Assembly: GCA_050084515.1 (NCBI GenBank)
Contig: CM114272.1
Location: 52,142,001 to 52,206,000, forward strand
DNA length: 64,000 nucleotides
From: Blasia pusilla
Lineage: Eukaryota > Marchantiophyta > Marchantiopsida > Blasiales
Direction of reading: 5' to 3'
Every line of letters starts with the position of its first letter. The stretch's first letter is position 1. This document shows positions 1 through 12,800 of the stretch, piece after piece. The notes beneath the pieces were generated by a model. That model was not told the DNA's origin and ran no database searches. It was given only the letters and a program-made list of their open reading frames with translations. The position numbers and the translations under genes were made by a program.

Positions 1-323
1 TCATATAATGAATGTTTCTACATAGGAAAAAAGGAAATTTCAATACACATAAACATTTAAAAATATACATTTATGGAATAAAAGAACTAACGAATTTCAC
101 TATTACATTGATATCTTACCCACAAGGGAAAGTTTATTACATTTCGTATTTCAAAAAGATAACGAATTTATTATCAAGTAGGACTCAGGAGTACTGATTT
201 CACTTGAGTCTGCAGAGTTATTAGTATGACCACTACTTACTGCCCATGATCCAGAACCTAAGGCATTTCAAACAAATGAATAGCTAGAAGATATTGGCGG
301 CATTCAGGTAGGGGGGCGTTTAA

Positions 324-620
324 GTAGCAGAACGGGGCGAGAGTTAGGGATCGTGGAGTGGACAAGGCCGTATAGGGTTAGACACTGTGAAGTGGACTGT
401 ACATTGGACAATCCCCTTACAGGTCCTAACCAGTCTATCTAAGGAGCCGTTTTCTAATGGCGACATGGGAGAATTCACGAAGTGTTTTTTGAATCGTGCA
501 TGGGTAGGACGACGCGTGTCATGGGTAGAGGGACATTTAAGTAACGAGGCGTTCAGGGTTAGGGACAATGGAGTGGACCATGCATCGCAGGGTCCTCATG
601 GGTCCTAACTAGTCTATATT
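324..620. repeat. Diverged duplicated segment with GTTAGGG-like words
   Basis: The stretch 324-362 (agtagcagaac...ttaggg...gtggagtgga) recurs in diverged form at 540-577. The word 'tcctaac-agtctat' ends both units, near 423-440 and 603-620. The motif gttaggg or gggttag appears three times. This looks like a degraded tandem duplication of about 200 bp. The words resemble telomere repeats but are too few to call one. Confidence 0.45.
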
Positions 621-790
621 ATTACGAAAGAGTGGCATTATACATTTGTCTTTTTCGGCCTCTAATTATCTCCACTAACATTTTTTGAAACCCAGGCCTT
701 TATCTTCTCAAGTTAATTTTCATGCATCCGACACCGGCTAGTCTCATGCATGTGTGTATGGAATGTTGGCGATAATTTAATCCAACCAAA

Positions 791-1054
791 TTTTTAATCT
801 ATATTATATTATTATTGGATAGTGTTATTCATTTTGAAATCACCTTTCTTTACGTATGTCTTTTTTAATCAATAGGATCTCTCAAATTCAATTGTACATT
901 TATTGTATGGACATCCACTAGTTTTATTTTATTTTAAAGTAACTCAAAATTGGCCAAAGGACACGTGTCAACTTAGAGGACTAAAAATGTAAAGTAGGAA
1001 TTTGAGATTTTGAAAATCAAAGAGTACTATACAATAATAATATAGATTTTTAAA
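791..1054. mobile_element. Small non-autonomous element with inverted ends
   Basis: The left end (around 795-817, aatctatatta...attattg) is the reverse complement of the right end (1032-1054, caataataatatagattttt) apart from a 3-bp indel. The enclosed DNA of about 215 bp is non-coding and contains acacgtgtca. Size, AT richness and inverted ends suit a MITE or a Helitron-derived non-autonomous element. I could not define a clean target-site duplication, so the class is open. Confidence 0.45.
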
Positions 1055-4000
1055 ATTTTAGAAAATAACATAGGATGATAGCTTCTTCATTAGTAAATAA
1101 ATTATTTTCACAAATACATGTTTGATGCTATGGTAAAACAAGAAAAAAATACTAAGTTTTGGACATGATGATTATTGGTTTTTGGTTTTGTACATAACAC
1201 AAGTTTCACACAGTACCATAATATCAAAGTGGACCATGTAACTAGCCATAACCCTAATTGGTACTTCCTTAAGTATGGATTTGGACACTATAGCATAACC
1301 TGATCATAACAACAGGGCCAAAAAAAATATTGAGCTTTTTTCCTTATACTAACATATCATCAAGGAGTTTTTCTAAGCTTTCGCGGATTTCATCCCGTAA
1401 ACGAGGAATTCTTTGAGCCTTTTGCTGTTTGAAAATGCCCGGGGCCTCGCCACAAATGTAGATTGCTTGTGGCCAAATATGAATTAAAATGAATGCATTA
1501 TATCACTTACAAACTACAATCCCGTATGGCCATACGAGAGTGCAATGAGTGAGGAATACAAGCTAGATTGTAAAATCTTGGACAACCACCGACTCTAATA
1601 TCCCTTCTCCCTTCCACCATAGAGGAGAATCTATGACATCACTGGATCAATAACCTTTGGATCTGGTGTTTGTTCTTTCCACTGAAGAACTTCTTCAACC
1701 TCTATTGAATTTTCTGCCTCCTATATTCTGGACCGATCTCTACTCTAGTACTCTTTCTTGAATCCTACCTTCCTCTATGACCACCAAAATACATATTACA
1801 TTAACATTTTTCTAGCCCATGGTAGCAAAAGTAAGAAATAAGAGAAAATGCGTAAAAGAAAATATGTCGACTTAATGATGAGTTTGTAGAGAAGAAAAAG
1901 TTCCATAAATTTGAGCAATTTTGGTGAGCACTTTCATAACTTTACACACAACCGCAATATAACGTTGAGGAAGTGAACTTAGATCACAAAGGTCAAACTC
2001 AATGGAAGAAGGTGATGGTTCTCCAGTGTCATGTCTTGCATACAATGGGTCCTTAACTCCATAGGAAATCTAACGCGACTTTGTTGTAGGTCGATTCATT
2101 TGGGTGCGTATGCTCCATGAGCAATAGGATCTGAAGAAGAGAATATAGTCCATCCATAAATAAGAAGTTGGGGAAAATTAGGCCTATTAAAAATAAAAGG
2201 AGTCATTGAGTCAAGAAACACCACATCCATACGAGTCGAGGGCAAAGAAAAAAAGGATAACCCCTTAAAATCTAACCTCACCAACCATAGGAAAGATATC
2301 GGCATAGTTAAAGAAAAATGAGTGACTATACTAGCAAGAGGACCTCGAGTACTAGCAAGAGAGACTTCCACAACTTTAGCCTATTGCTAAAGCCCATTGG
2401 CTTGGAGGCATTGAAATATGATGGAGACTAGTTGTCTACGATAGAAAAATGCCAAAATTAAAGAGAAATTGTTTCTCAAGTGGAAAAGATGCACACACTA
2501 GCTTAGGAAAGAGTCAAACCTCTTACCAATAGCTCCATACATCTCAATAACTAGTGGAGCGAAGCGAGGTCCTTTGTGAAGATAACCACATAATTTAGTC
2601 TTCTTCAATGTTATTATCTCCGATTTTGCTCCTTATAGTATTCTCCCTTTCCAACTATATGTGCCTAACTTGACTCTCCCGTAAGAACTAATAGTTCTCA
2701 CATGTCACGTCTTGTGACATTAATCTGGGATCCCTTGTTGGGATCCACATGGTAGTGATTAGTGTGGGGGGCAAGTTCCAGAGAAAAACGGATCACATTA
2801 CAACGTAATGTTATGGACGAACGCGTAGAGACCTACTATACTCGTCTATGATTGTAGTGTAATTTATAGAGGTGCCTGGAAAGTAGATATAGGGTCTCTA
2901 CATGTGTCTTGTGACTTCCTTACCACAAGACACGTGGGGAGATTGAGCTTATTATTAGATATTTGAAAAATTTATTATTAGTTAGTTGAACTTATGAGAA
3001 AGTATCTACATATGCTACTAGTTTTATAAAACTTTAAGATGTTTGTTGAAAATTTTAGTTAGTCAAAATATGAAAAAATAAAAGAAAAATAGTTTAGTTT
3101 CATATACATACATCTTGAGGAAAAAATCTGAAATTAGTAATATCACTATTTGAAGACAGACCCATATTGTTCAATGTGTATGAGATTGTGCATACATACG
3201 CATTTGTACAATGATTGCATAACTTATGAGTTTATATTTATGCATGACATGTACATGCTCTAGTATAGAGCCAATAATATGATGCCCATTGGTATGAAAA
3301 CATTTTCTTGTTGCTCGAGTATCATATGTCAAAGAAGGAAATGTTTGCAAATCGACAAGCTTAGCCTATCCTCTCTTGTTAGTATATCTTAGATTTCATT
3401 TTCAATGGCTAACAAAAGCAATATCCCTAACACACAATTATCTATCATTTATTTGGATCATTTTCAAATGAAGAAATGATTTCATGTAATACTTTTGAAA
3501 ATAATTTCCAAAAGAAATCATTTCCAAAAGAAGGATTATTTTTTTCAAAAGAAGATTTATAGGTTTTAAATTTTTTGTCCTTTTGTCTTTTATCATCAAA
3601 TAAATTTAATTCTATCATTACCATTTAATTAAAGTAAGTCAATTTAAATTTCATAATTTATGTTCTGGGCATCAGACATTGGTTGAAATTTTCATATGAC
3701 ATTGGTTGTAAAAAGAAAATTTGATCAATGCCAAGTTTTCTTTTCTAAATTTCAAAATAATTTCATGTTCAATATTTTTAAAATATTTTCTGACACTTTT
3801 TGTTATCTGAATTTTCTTTTTATTCTTTTTTAGAATTATTTTCCGCACGAGTTCAAATATTATAGTGCATCATACATGCCATTAAAACCAAACGCACACC
3901 AATATTGTGCCAATTGTCTTAGCTTTGACACATTAATTTTTTTTAATGAGATATTACTAATTTGAACCCTGTGGGATGTTCGCAGACTTATGTCGTACAT

Positions 4001-5200
4001 GTTCATGCAGGAAATTTTTCTGGCATCCCACACTCGTGCCAACTTGGGTCACCCCGCCTTGCCCTGCGTGTCACGTCCGACCATGCATCCCATGTCTAAC
4101 CCTAAACTCACCCATCCAAGTGTGCTTGTATATGTCTATACACCTTCCTTATAAATCTGGAAATTGAGAGTAAATAATAATATTTAATCATATGAGTTCA
4201 CAAAGTAAGAGATCCTACAAGAGCCTCCCGCCATCACCTTCTTGCACTTCACCCTTGCATGGGCAACTTGGGTTCTAAAAGAACTTGGTTGTAGGGGTGG
4301 GATGGCTCGCCCGCGGACCTATCCAAACTTGTTGGTTTCCATGCAACCTTGATGAAATCCTTTATTTTTTTAAAAATCCTTCTTTTAATTTTCTTCTTTT
4401 GAGAAATAATTATGTCGGTGAAAAATCTACTTTTTATTTCCTAAAATACACTTGAAATTTTCCTCCCAACCAAGCTTAAATTTTCTGAAATATTTTTTTG
4501 CAAAATAAGGGAGAAAATTAATGAATAAGCTTGGGGAAAACTGTAAGAAGATTGAGACATTTTTATAACAGATATATAAAAAAGATGAGAAAATTAAGAA
4601 TAATAGAGATACTTGGGAAAATTCTAAGGAGAGTCCCAGAATTTTTCATAAAATAAAAGAAAAGAATCAAGAATTAAATCCATATTCCCTCTTTTTTCAT
4701 TTCCCCCTTAGCTTACTATAGGTTCGTATTAAAAAATCAAGTTTGAAAGGTTTCGAGCTTGGCATACAAGGAGAGCTCGTCGAGAAGGAGACAAACGAAA
4801 ATAGTAGTATGATGATTTAAAAAATATTCAAGAGTGAAATAATTATCGCCCCTATGTAAAGCCCCAATGGATTTGGAGCTCTCTCTTGTTACTCTATCTA
4901 GTAATATGTCATCTTGTGATAGATTTTTGCAACATATCTCATGATAGATTTTGCATTATAGATCTTGAGTTGTGCTTCTCCACTCATCTAGTATTTTTTA
5001 CTTTCAAACTTTGTTACGAGAGGCCAAACTAGTGTCAATTTTAGAGGACATTTGAGATAATAGCCTCACAAGAACATAATAGATAGTGGAAGACTTCCCT
5101 CCTAAGAAGGTTGGAATGGAGTGGTAAGTCCCTTGCTAGAAGGAGAGGGACCAACTTAAGTACATTTAAACTTTAGGTTGGGTTTGATTTAAAGTAAAGT

Positions 5201-7041
5201 ATTAAATTAAACCCAAAAGACCACAAAACCGACAAGGCCCGCATAAACGGAACCCGGAGACCTAACCAAGCGTGGTAGGATATACGAACCGAAAGCGTAG
5301 ACACCACCTTACTCCGGTTACCTTAACTCCACCATGTGGAGGATGTGCAGGGATGAACTGGGGTAGATACCACAGTAAGTGAACGGACTGTGTCCTCCAC
5401 TTTCCGTACAAAGTGCGGGAGAAGTATACGGGAATCGGGATGTCCCTGTGGCCGCAGATGGAGAGGGAAAGTGGCACTTTGCCATGTGACAAGACAAGAC
5501 ACGCGAGGGAGTTGCAACTTCTACACGAGTAATTCGGCGGCAATCAATGAATGAAAGATCTTTATTCGTTCGTCCCTTCGGCCCTTTATGTCTATGAAAA
5601 CGTCTGTCGGCAGTCGTCGAATCCAGCCGTGTGGCGGCCTCGCTCTGGCTATGTTGGAGGGAAATTGAAAAAAAATACAGCGATGGTGCTGTTCAAGTCG
5701 CTCATCTCGGGAGCGAAGAAACCTGTCGCCAGACGTTACCAATGACGATGACAATGACTCGCGTCTCGCTGCGGAGAGGGGATCTCCACCGAATTCCTGT
5801 CCGGAATTGCCCATCAAAGGGAACTGGTGTGGGTGCGGGTGCGGGCGCAGCTGAGCTCCCCTGTCGTTTCCTATGGAGTTTGTTCCACGGGGAACTGACG
5901 CAATGTGTTCGTTCAAAGACATTACCTTCTGGCGGGTGGACGGATATTTCGTATAAAGCAGGTCCAGCGTGGAAGAATCCGGAAGTATCGATTTTGAACG
6001 TGGGATTGGTTTCGGAGTCACGGTGGTATCTGAATGATCTCCATCTGCTACTTGCTTTCAGCCACGACTTCAATCTGGTATGCAGTGCCACTGCCAACTT
6101 GAATGCTAGACGAGTAAACGCAAAGATGATATGCATTTTGCCATCGTTCTTGGGAGGATTTAGATCATAGCCTTATGATGCACACTCGATGATCCAGAGT
6201 CTGTTGGAATTTCTGGGGGAGCGGAGGTTTTAAACCGGTCAACGAATGCCAGGGTCAGTCCATGCTGGTGCTTGGTAACGGGTTTATTGCTTTTGCACCC
6301 AGACATTCTGACGCGACGAAAGCCGCGAGGGATTCGTGATTAGCGCAGTGCAGGAGTCCTCTGCTGTTCAAGAATTCGTCGGCCTTTTCGCGATCAATTT
6401 GGAGCTAGTGACATTTCATCTTTATGTAGCTGTACTGACTATTCTCCCCATAGAGTCAGGAGAAATGGTGTATCTTCGGTCTCTTGTAGGAACGGTCTGG
6501 GGCTTCCCCACCCGCCTTGAAAATCATCTCGCTGTTCCATCCCCAGGATTTCGTGTGGTGTTTCGCCAGCCGTTGCTACCGCTTGTCTTCCTCTGAAACG
6601 GGACTGAGAATGGAATGTGGATTGGAGTCACAGTACTACCGAGACCACCTTCGTATCAAACGCGCTCACCCTTTCGTTACGACTCTTTCCGCGATTTCTC
6701 TTCTTTTCTACTCAAAGAAAGGTTCTTCCCATTTGCTCCTTTCGCCATGTAAATATGTGACAAAGGACAAATCGTAAAGTGGATACTTTCTCTCCTTCCC
6801 ATGTCTGGAGGAGCAGTGATATTCACAGAAAACTGGAATTGGAAAGGGGTTCTGATTTTCCTTCACCGTCGTGCAGCTGTTCCGTGTGTGCAGCTCGCGA
6901 GGTTTACTGTCGGTTGAACACAGAGGCCAGGCATTAGGGTTTCGGCGAGTTGATTTCGATCGGTTCCCGAATCCCTTCTTCGAGACCACACGCGAAATAG
7001 TCATACATTCAGTTTTGTAGTCCTGCAAGAAAGCGAGCAAT
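5201..7041. other. Intergenic region upstream of the GTPase gene
   Basis: GC content rises here relative to the first 5 kb. Overlapping frames are open on both strands at 5521-6170, but they contradict one another and show no domain, so I treat them as chance. The last few hundred bases before 7042 probably hold the promoter and 5' untranslated leader of the downstream GTPase gene. No clear TATA box was fixed. Confidence 0.5.
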
Positions 7042-9357
7042 ATGACAAGGGCGGAAAGGTTTCTGGAGCGGCAGGCTGAGCAATCCAAGCGGGAATGGGA
7101 AGAAGCACAACGTGCAACTCGCAAGCTCCCCTCAGGGGATCTGCAGGGGGTCACTTTGCGGGATGCTCCTAGTGAGTTTAAAAAGGTCCTGAGTCAGATC
7201 CTGCATGAATTCGACTGGGAAGCCTCCTACATTCACCCTGCGCTTTCTGAAGAGGAGGTTGAAGAGAACGGCGCCAAAGTCGAGGCTCCCAAGACTTTCA
7301 CTGCCACGGTGGTCGGGAGCTCCCAGCAAGGGAAAACGAGCTTGCTGAATTCCTTACTAAGGTTGTTTGGTTACAACTTCAGAAATCAACGCACGTTCCC
7401 GGATGTGGACTTACTACCTACTCATTCCAAGAATCGAGCTGGGCTGGCGTTCCCTTTGAAACTGGAGTACCATGAAATTTTTGAGCTGCGCATGGAGCGA
7501 TGGACTGCAGACGAACTGGCAGAGCTGATGCAGATCGTAGCAGGTAAAGCACTGGATAGTGATCCCGACTTTTTTGAGTTCCTTGAGTTTGGTGAAGTGG
7601 AGAAAGGCTCATTCCTGGAATTCGTTGGTGAGCATGGTCAAGTAGACGCGGAGGGAAATTACATTTCCAAACCTTCTGCAGCTGAAATTCTACAAGCTGA
7701 TGGGGGTTTAGAGTATCGGACCTTCGTAAGAGAAGGGCTAATCAATCCTTCTCTTGAAGTGCTGAAAAGTGTGTTTGATTTCCTCCTGACCATGGCTGAC
7801 CAGCAGTGGTTCAGATACAAGTTGGTCACCTTGCGCTGCCCATCTCACTTGTTGAAGCAGATGCAGCTTGACGATCGGGACGCAAGCCTTTTGGATCTGC
7901 CTGGTGTGGGGATTGTGCATGACAACAACTATCTGGTGGAGGAATTGGTGCTCAGAAATGTGGCCGCTGCAGAAACTATAATTGTTCTCACAGGGCAACG
8001 CAGCTTTACTCAGGATATTCTGCGCGTTCTGCGAGCCTCTGTCTTCGAGAGACTTCTGGACCCTGCGGTGGTTCCTCCTCCCACCGTGGCCGTCTCCAAT
8101 TCCCAGCTCCTCATTGGCATGCAGGAGGAGGAAATGGAGGACTGGAGGAGATGTACATTGCATGGGAACATGGGTTGGTATAAAGAGCTGCAGTCGTTTG
8201 CAGAGGAGAGATTTTCCAGTTTCAGGCGACACAGATCACTCGCTGATGTCGAGCCATCTCTTTTTCCAAATGATTTGTGGGGTTTCTTGGATCAAAAACT
8301 TCTGACCGAAGGTGTCGGGGTTGCTTTCCTGGTTGGTTATTTCATGCGTTTGCCCCAAGAGACGATTCTTTCCTACGTCACAAATGTCTTAGAGAGAGCA
8401 CATGCTTACAAGTCCACATTGGATGAGCTGTGGCAAGCCCCCATCCTGGTCGACAGACATGCCGGTACGTCACGCTTGTTCAAGGAGGCGATCGCCAATC
8501 GTAAAGAAGGTTTTGATAAGGACCTGCAGTCAAAACTGACGTTTGCGTCGATCAAACAAATGTTCGACTGGGAGGTTTCGAATTCCTTTGAGATGCAGAT
8601 GGTGGAATTAGCTGAGCTGGTTGAGAAGGAGCTAGTTAAGAGTCGTCTCAAGTTCGATAAGTTTATTGCTGATGGAAAGAATTTGCAGCAAGAGGTTCCG
8701 TTACTCGTGAAACATATTCTTCTAGAGGCTGCTGGACATTGGGACAACGTCATTGGGATAGTGGCGTTTGAAAGATTTCTTGCAGCTGCACGGAATCTGG
8801 CCAACCTTGTCTACGAAGGCTGGGTTCCTCAGCTCTTTGACGAAAATAGTAGGTCTGCTGGTGCGAACTCCAAGGTGAAAAATACATCTCAGGCCCTATT
8901 AAATGCGATGCAGGCAAAGGTGTCCAAAGTCATTGTAAATGATGTAATTAAGTACACTTTTACAGATTCGTTCCGCCAGCAGGTGCGCAACTTGCATGTG
9001 AGAGGACACTTGAAGTGTGTGGTTCTCAGTAGAAAGATGCAGAGAGGGGTGACTCCTGGCATGCTTTGGGGAGACATTGAAAACGCAGTGCGGAAGAAGC
9101 TCGAAACATTAGAGGTTTTGTTGGGGAAAATCATGAAAGAACCTACCAATCCAGTCAAAAAACTGGTCATTCGGTTGAAGACAGTGATACTTGAGATCTT
9201 CGACATATGTGTGAAGGACTTCAAATCGGTGACCAATGCCCTTGAAAGTATAGCTCAAGGAGGACGTCCCAGCGATAAGGATCCTCATGTGACTCTGCAG
9301 ACGGAGCTTTCAGATTTTACCTCACAACTGACTCGGTACATTATTTCACCCGGCTAG
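7042..9357 (+). CDS. Dynamin-superfamily-like large GTPase, intronless
   Basis: A single uninterrupted frame encodes 771 residues. Residues 92-100 (GSSQQGKTS) form a P-loop of the GxxxxGK(S/T) type. Residues 285-288 (DLPG) fit the G3 DxxG motif, followed by GVG as in dynamin-type GTPases. The strand after G3 (IIVLTGQRSF) is followed by VAVSNSQL at about 349-356, where a T/NKxD guanine-specificity motif would be expected; SNSQ there is atypical. The C-terminal half (about 420-770) is predicted to be mostly helical and rich in charged residues, as in stalk regions of large GTPases. The likely role is membrane remodelling or a nucleotide-dependent scaffold, but only the GTPase fold is supported; the dynamin assignment is inference. 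The ATG at 7042 is the first in frame and is followed by a basic, Glu-rich start. Unlike its neighbours the gene has no introns, which suggests a retrocopy origin or a lineage-specific intronless family. Confidence 0.7.
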   Translation: MTRAERFLERQAEQSKREWEEAQRATRKLPSGDLQGVTLRDAPSEFKKVLSQILHEFDWEASYIHPALSEEEVEENGAKVEAPKTFTATVVGSSQQGKTSLLNSLLRLFGYNFRNQRTFPDVDLLPTHSKNRAGLAFPLKLEYHEIFELRMERWTADELAELMQIVAGKALDSDPDFFEFLEFGEVEKGSFLEFVGEHGQVDAEGNYISKPSAAEILQADGGLEYRTFVREGLINPSLEVLKSVFDFLLTMADQQWFRYKLVTLRCPSHLLKQMQLDDRDASLLDLPGVGIVHDNNYLVEELVLRNVAAAETIIVLTGQRSFTQDILRVLRASVFERLLDPAVVPPPTVAVSNSQLLIGMQEEEMEDWRRCTLHGNMGWYKELQSFAEERFSSFRRHRSLADVEPSLFPNDLWGFLDQKLLTEGVGVAFLVGYFMRLPQETILSYVTNVLERAHAYKSTLDELWQAPILVDRHAGTSRLFKEAIANRKEGFDKDLQSKLTFASIKQMFDWEVSNSFEMQMVELAELVEKELVKSRLKFDKFIADGKNLQQEVPLLVKHILLEAAGHWDNVIGIVAFERFLAAARNLANLVYEGWVPQLFDENSRSAGANSKVKNTSQALLNAMQAKVSKVIVNDVIKYTFTDSFRQQVRNLHVRGHLKCVVLSRKMQRGVTPGMLWGDIENAVRKKLETLEVLLGKIMKEPTNPVKKLVIRLKTVILEIFDICVKDFKSVTNALESIAQGGRPSDKDPHVTLQTELSDFTSQLTRYIISPG

Positions 9358-9500
9358 CGTTTTACAGCAGATTTTGTGTAAGCTTGCATTTAAGAGGAAC
9401 GATTCCTAACCTTCTGTAAATATTGCAACTAGCTTATGCTTTGATTGAAAAAAGATCGTGACGACGATTTCTCGATCACCCTCCTAACAATTTCTCGGAG

Positions 9501-9868
9501 TTGGACATGAATCTGGATATGAGTTCAGATAAGGATACTTACTGCGATTCAACGTCCTCTTGCAGGTATTTGGAGAAGCACCGGAAAATGAGGGACAAGT
9601 ATGGGGCTGAAGAGCTAAAGGTCATACTTCAAGCTCGCTCTGACCCTTTCTTACGCACCAGTGGCAATGAGGCCTACCGAGATGATGATAGTAGTAAAAG
9701 AGCTCGAGTCTGAGCTCAATCCTAAATGTCAGTCTGGGATTGAGGCAGCCGGTGCTCGATTTGCTGCTTGAAAAGCAGCAAGCCAAAGTGTTCCGGCTGC
9801 ATGAGGAAAATTTCATGGTCACTTTGCAAATGCTAGCGCAGGAAGTTGTGGACCAGGTCTACCAGTAA
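9501..9868 (+). pseudogene. Broken coding fragment downstream of the GTPase
   Basis: An open frame at 9501-9713 encodes 70 residues rich in charged amino acids, including RYLEKHRKMRDKYGAEEL. Near its end a second frame continues (KELESELNPK), and a third (LLLEKQQAKVFRLHEENFM) runs to a stop near 9867. Coding-like helical sequence moving across frames suggests either a decayed gene tail or short exons with splice sites I could not place. It may be a remnant of the adjacent GTPase gene or of a tandem copy. No domain is recognised. Confidence 0.35.
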
Positions 9869-12800
9869 GTGAATACCTGACTTCGTCTATCTTCTCCTAA
9901 TGCGGCACTGAGATTAGTCCCTGTAAGTAATAGTGTACATTACTTCTACTGCATCTGTACTCAACTCTGTTAATCTTGCCGAGGTAGTTTGTGAATCATC
10001 GCCCGTTTCTGGAGTACTAGTCAGCTTGGCAGTGCTAGTGAAAGTGACTTGTGTAAGGAAGAAGAGTTGATCTGAAGGAAAGAGAGAAATGTAGATAAAC
10101 TGAAGCTCTTTTTTCTTCTCATACGGAAGACGGGTTCCGTGGAGATTCTCGTTCCCGCAATGCTCGCTTACTGCAGTTTTGTTAGGTCAGCGGTAAGCAA
10201 GCTATCAGCAATTAGAATAGAGAAGACCTACGGAGATGGTATATCTTAGGGTGTGCCGAGTGACCTTTCGTGACAAGACTCCAAATTTGTGAATACAATG
10301 AAACGCCTTTCTTTTGTGGGGTATCGTGCTTTCATTGAGGAACTTTGTTCCTCCGCGGTTGAGCTACAGGTGCAGTTTTGTGGGCTCAGCCTGCGTGACC
10401 GGGTCTTTTTTGTTGAATAACAATTCATGTCACCTCTAGGAAGTGAACCTCCCCGTGAGTGACTTGGGTGGTTGGTAATTTCTAGTGAACTAAGAGTTGG
10501 ACACTCTTCGTGATGGAGTTGATTATGGACACTTCCATGGATGTCTGTCAGTTCCAATCATCGTGAATTCCCCACTGGAGATACCAGATCTTTGTTCAAC
10601 GTTGTCAGTTGGCATCTTGTGTCGGGTGTGGCCCGCTTGAAGTTGTATCTATCAATTGGAGGCCTGGAGTGTCCTCAATCCAACTCCTGGTGGGACGGAC
10701 TCATGAACTGCGGTCAACTTGTCAGCTCTGTGCTTAGATTAGTCAAAGAAAAGTCGTATTAGTCCTTCTGATCATGGAGATCCGAATCCTGATGCCGTGG
10801 AGAATAGCCTCAGTCAAAGGAGTCGATCAATTCCTGATCTAACCAACAACGTGAACGCCATGATAGCTACCTTCAAGAAGTGTGACCAAATCGTGCAGAA
10901 AATTTGGAAATAATCCTCCGCGCAGGAATGTGGATTTACAGAAAGAATCCGTGGCAGGAACCTTCTTGGACGGAAGTGGTAGTACTTGCGCTTTTTGCAG
11001 TCGATCAAACATGGTCGACCGTACACATTCCTCGGCGCTATCATTCTTCACTTCCACTTGTGATCTCTGTAAGACGGAGAATCCATGACAATGGAAAGCC
11101 ATTTGACGGTCAATCTCGAATTTCAACGCATTGTGCACACTCCGACCGAACGAGACTCTTGACCAAAAAAATTAGGATGGCGCAGAAGCATGACCAGCAA
11201 GGGGAGAAAGACACTACAACAATCTGTTCTCTAATCTGGGAAGCGAGTATCTATCCCAAACAAAGCTTTGAATTCTTCAAAGTGGGCCACAAGTACCACC
11301 CGGGATTCAAACGGCTTCAGAGAAACGGCAAACCTCAAGGGTTTCAGGTAAGTCTACGAATCGATGCCCATACCTTCCGAGCGAGAAGTTGAGGGGTTAC
11401 CGTAGAAGCCGCACGGCATATGAATACCACTCCCACTGCGCACTGAAGTGAATCCCCATTTAGCACTCACGAATGATAAGCTTCTCTAAACCGCATCCGC
11501 ATCTGTGAAGTCAGAAAGTTCAGGAGCTGTATGTAGACTAGGTGGGTAGCAGACTTGACTGCCAGTGCGAAGTGAGCCCCCAACCCCTCCGCTCCCTACT
11601 GTGATCACCCTCAGCGAATAGTAAGAAGCTACCGCTTTGTTTGACTCTTACTTTCACTCGTAAGGTGCAGCTGTCACTGCTCAAGAGCCACGTCGGACAA
11701 GGAGCGTGGCTTTCCCCGGCGGGTAATTTGAAATAAACTACCGGGACGTAATGCTACTGTGTCAGGAGGGCCACCCTGGCAACTGGCAGAACGTCGTCTC
11801 CCGCTTACCTGGTGACGGGAGTCTGCGAGCTTCGTCGTGCGCTGGAAGGGCGTACAATAATATGTCGCGATTCGCGACCCATCGCGATATTGCGCGGCTT
11901 TGGAGAGGGATAACCAGAGGCCATCTCGCCAGTAGTATTGCGATGATCGCGATGTGGCCCTGGGTTGCGGAAAGACAACTTTCTGCTCAGCAGGCCACGC
12001 GCAAGTTCTCCTGAGCAGCAATTCAAGAAATGCTCCGCTATCGTGCGTGGGTTGGATTGACGCGACGCAGTGGGTCAATCGATTCACGTGTTTGGAGCTC
12101 ATTGGATTCTTTCTTGGCAATCGTGAGGATTATGAGGAGGACATTGATCACCTGCTGGCTTCTACCTGCACTTTGCTAGCTTGCATTGGACGTCAACCTG
12201 GGACCAAGATGGACGTGGTCCGTTCCACGCAGACCGTTGTAGTTCTCACCGAGATTCCATCAATATCAGTCTCTGATCCCTCCCGTTTAGCTTCTATACG
12301 TAAAATTTGACGTGCGCGTTAGTTCAGACACAAAATTATTATACACTGTCGGATTCGGTTGAGCTGTTCTAATAAATTTCTCTTCTCCTGGTCATCTTAT
12401 CCAGACTATTGGAGAGAAATTGGCAGGGAAGATAGATAATCGAAAATTTTGTATACTCTCAGATCCGCTTCTCGGAGTTCAAGCGTGGCAGTGAATCCAG
12501 CCAGGTGTTGTACATGTGGTGAGTGAATCATAGCACTCGAGCTCAGACCGGCTCGTCCGTGAGGTGTATGCATGGATGCGTATATATAAGGTTCCTGGTT
12601 GGAGACGAAATAGTACCATCCTGGTCTCATCTCTGTATAGTTGCATCGAGTTTATGCAACAGTAGTTCTGGGTCTGGGAGGTCTGCTCTGTGGATCCTTC
12701 CACGATTTTTTGCATGATTAGACTTGAATCATTTGGAAAGTAAGTTTCATAGCTGATGAATGACTGATTGTTCTCGGGCTACTGCTGCGTAACTCTTATT

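Larger units (their letters stand above)
1..5200. other. AT-rich intergenic DNA, no supported gene
   Basis: Only short reading frames occur here, and none shows a recognisable domain or codon pattern. The stretch holds a diverged repeated motif near 324-620, a small inverted-repeat element at 791-1054 and an imperfect hairpin near 2898-2936. A minus-strand frame at 2096-2371 is open for 91 codons but resembles nothing I know. The composition and scattered repeats suggest old transposon debris. Confidence 0.6.

Noticed and set aside
324-620. Interstitial telomere repeat
   Set aside because: Only isolated gttaggg words occur, not a tandem array.
5521-6170. Overlapping frames of 144-179 codons on both strands
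   Set aside because: They occupy the same DNA in several frames, lack domains and follow the local GC content.
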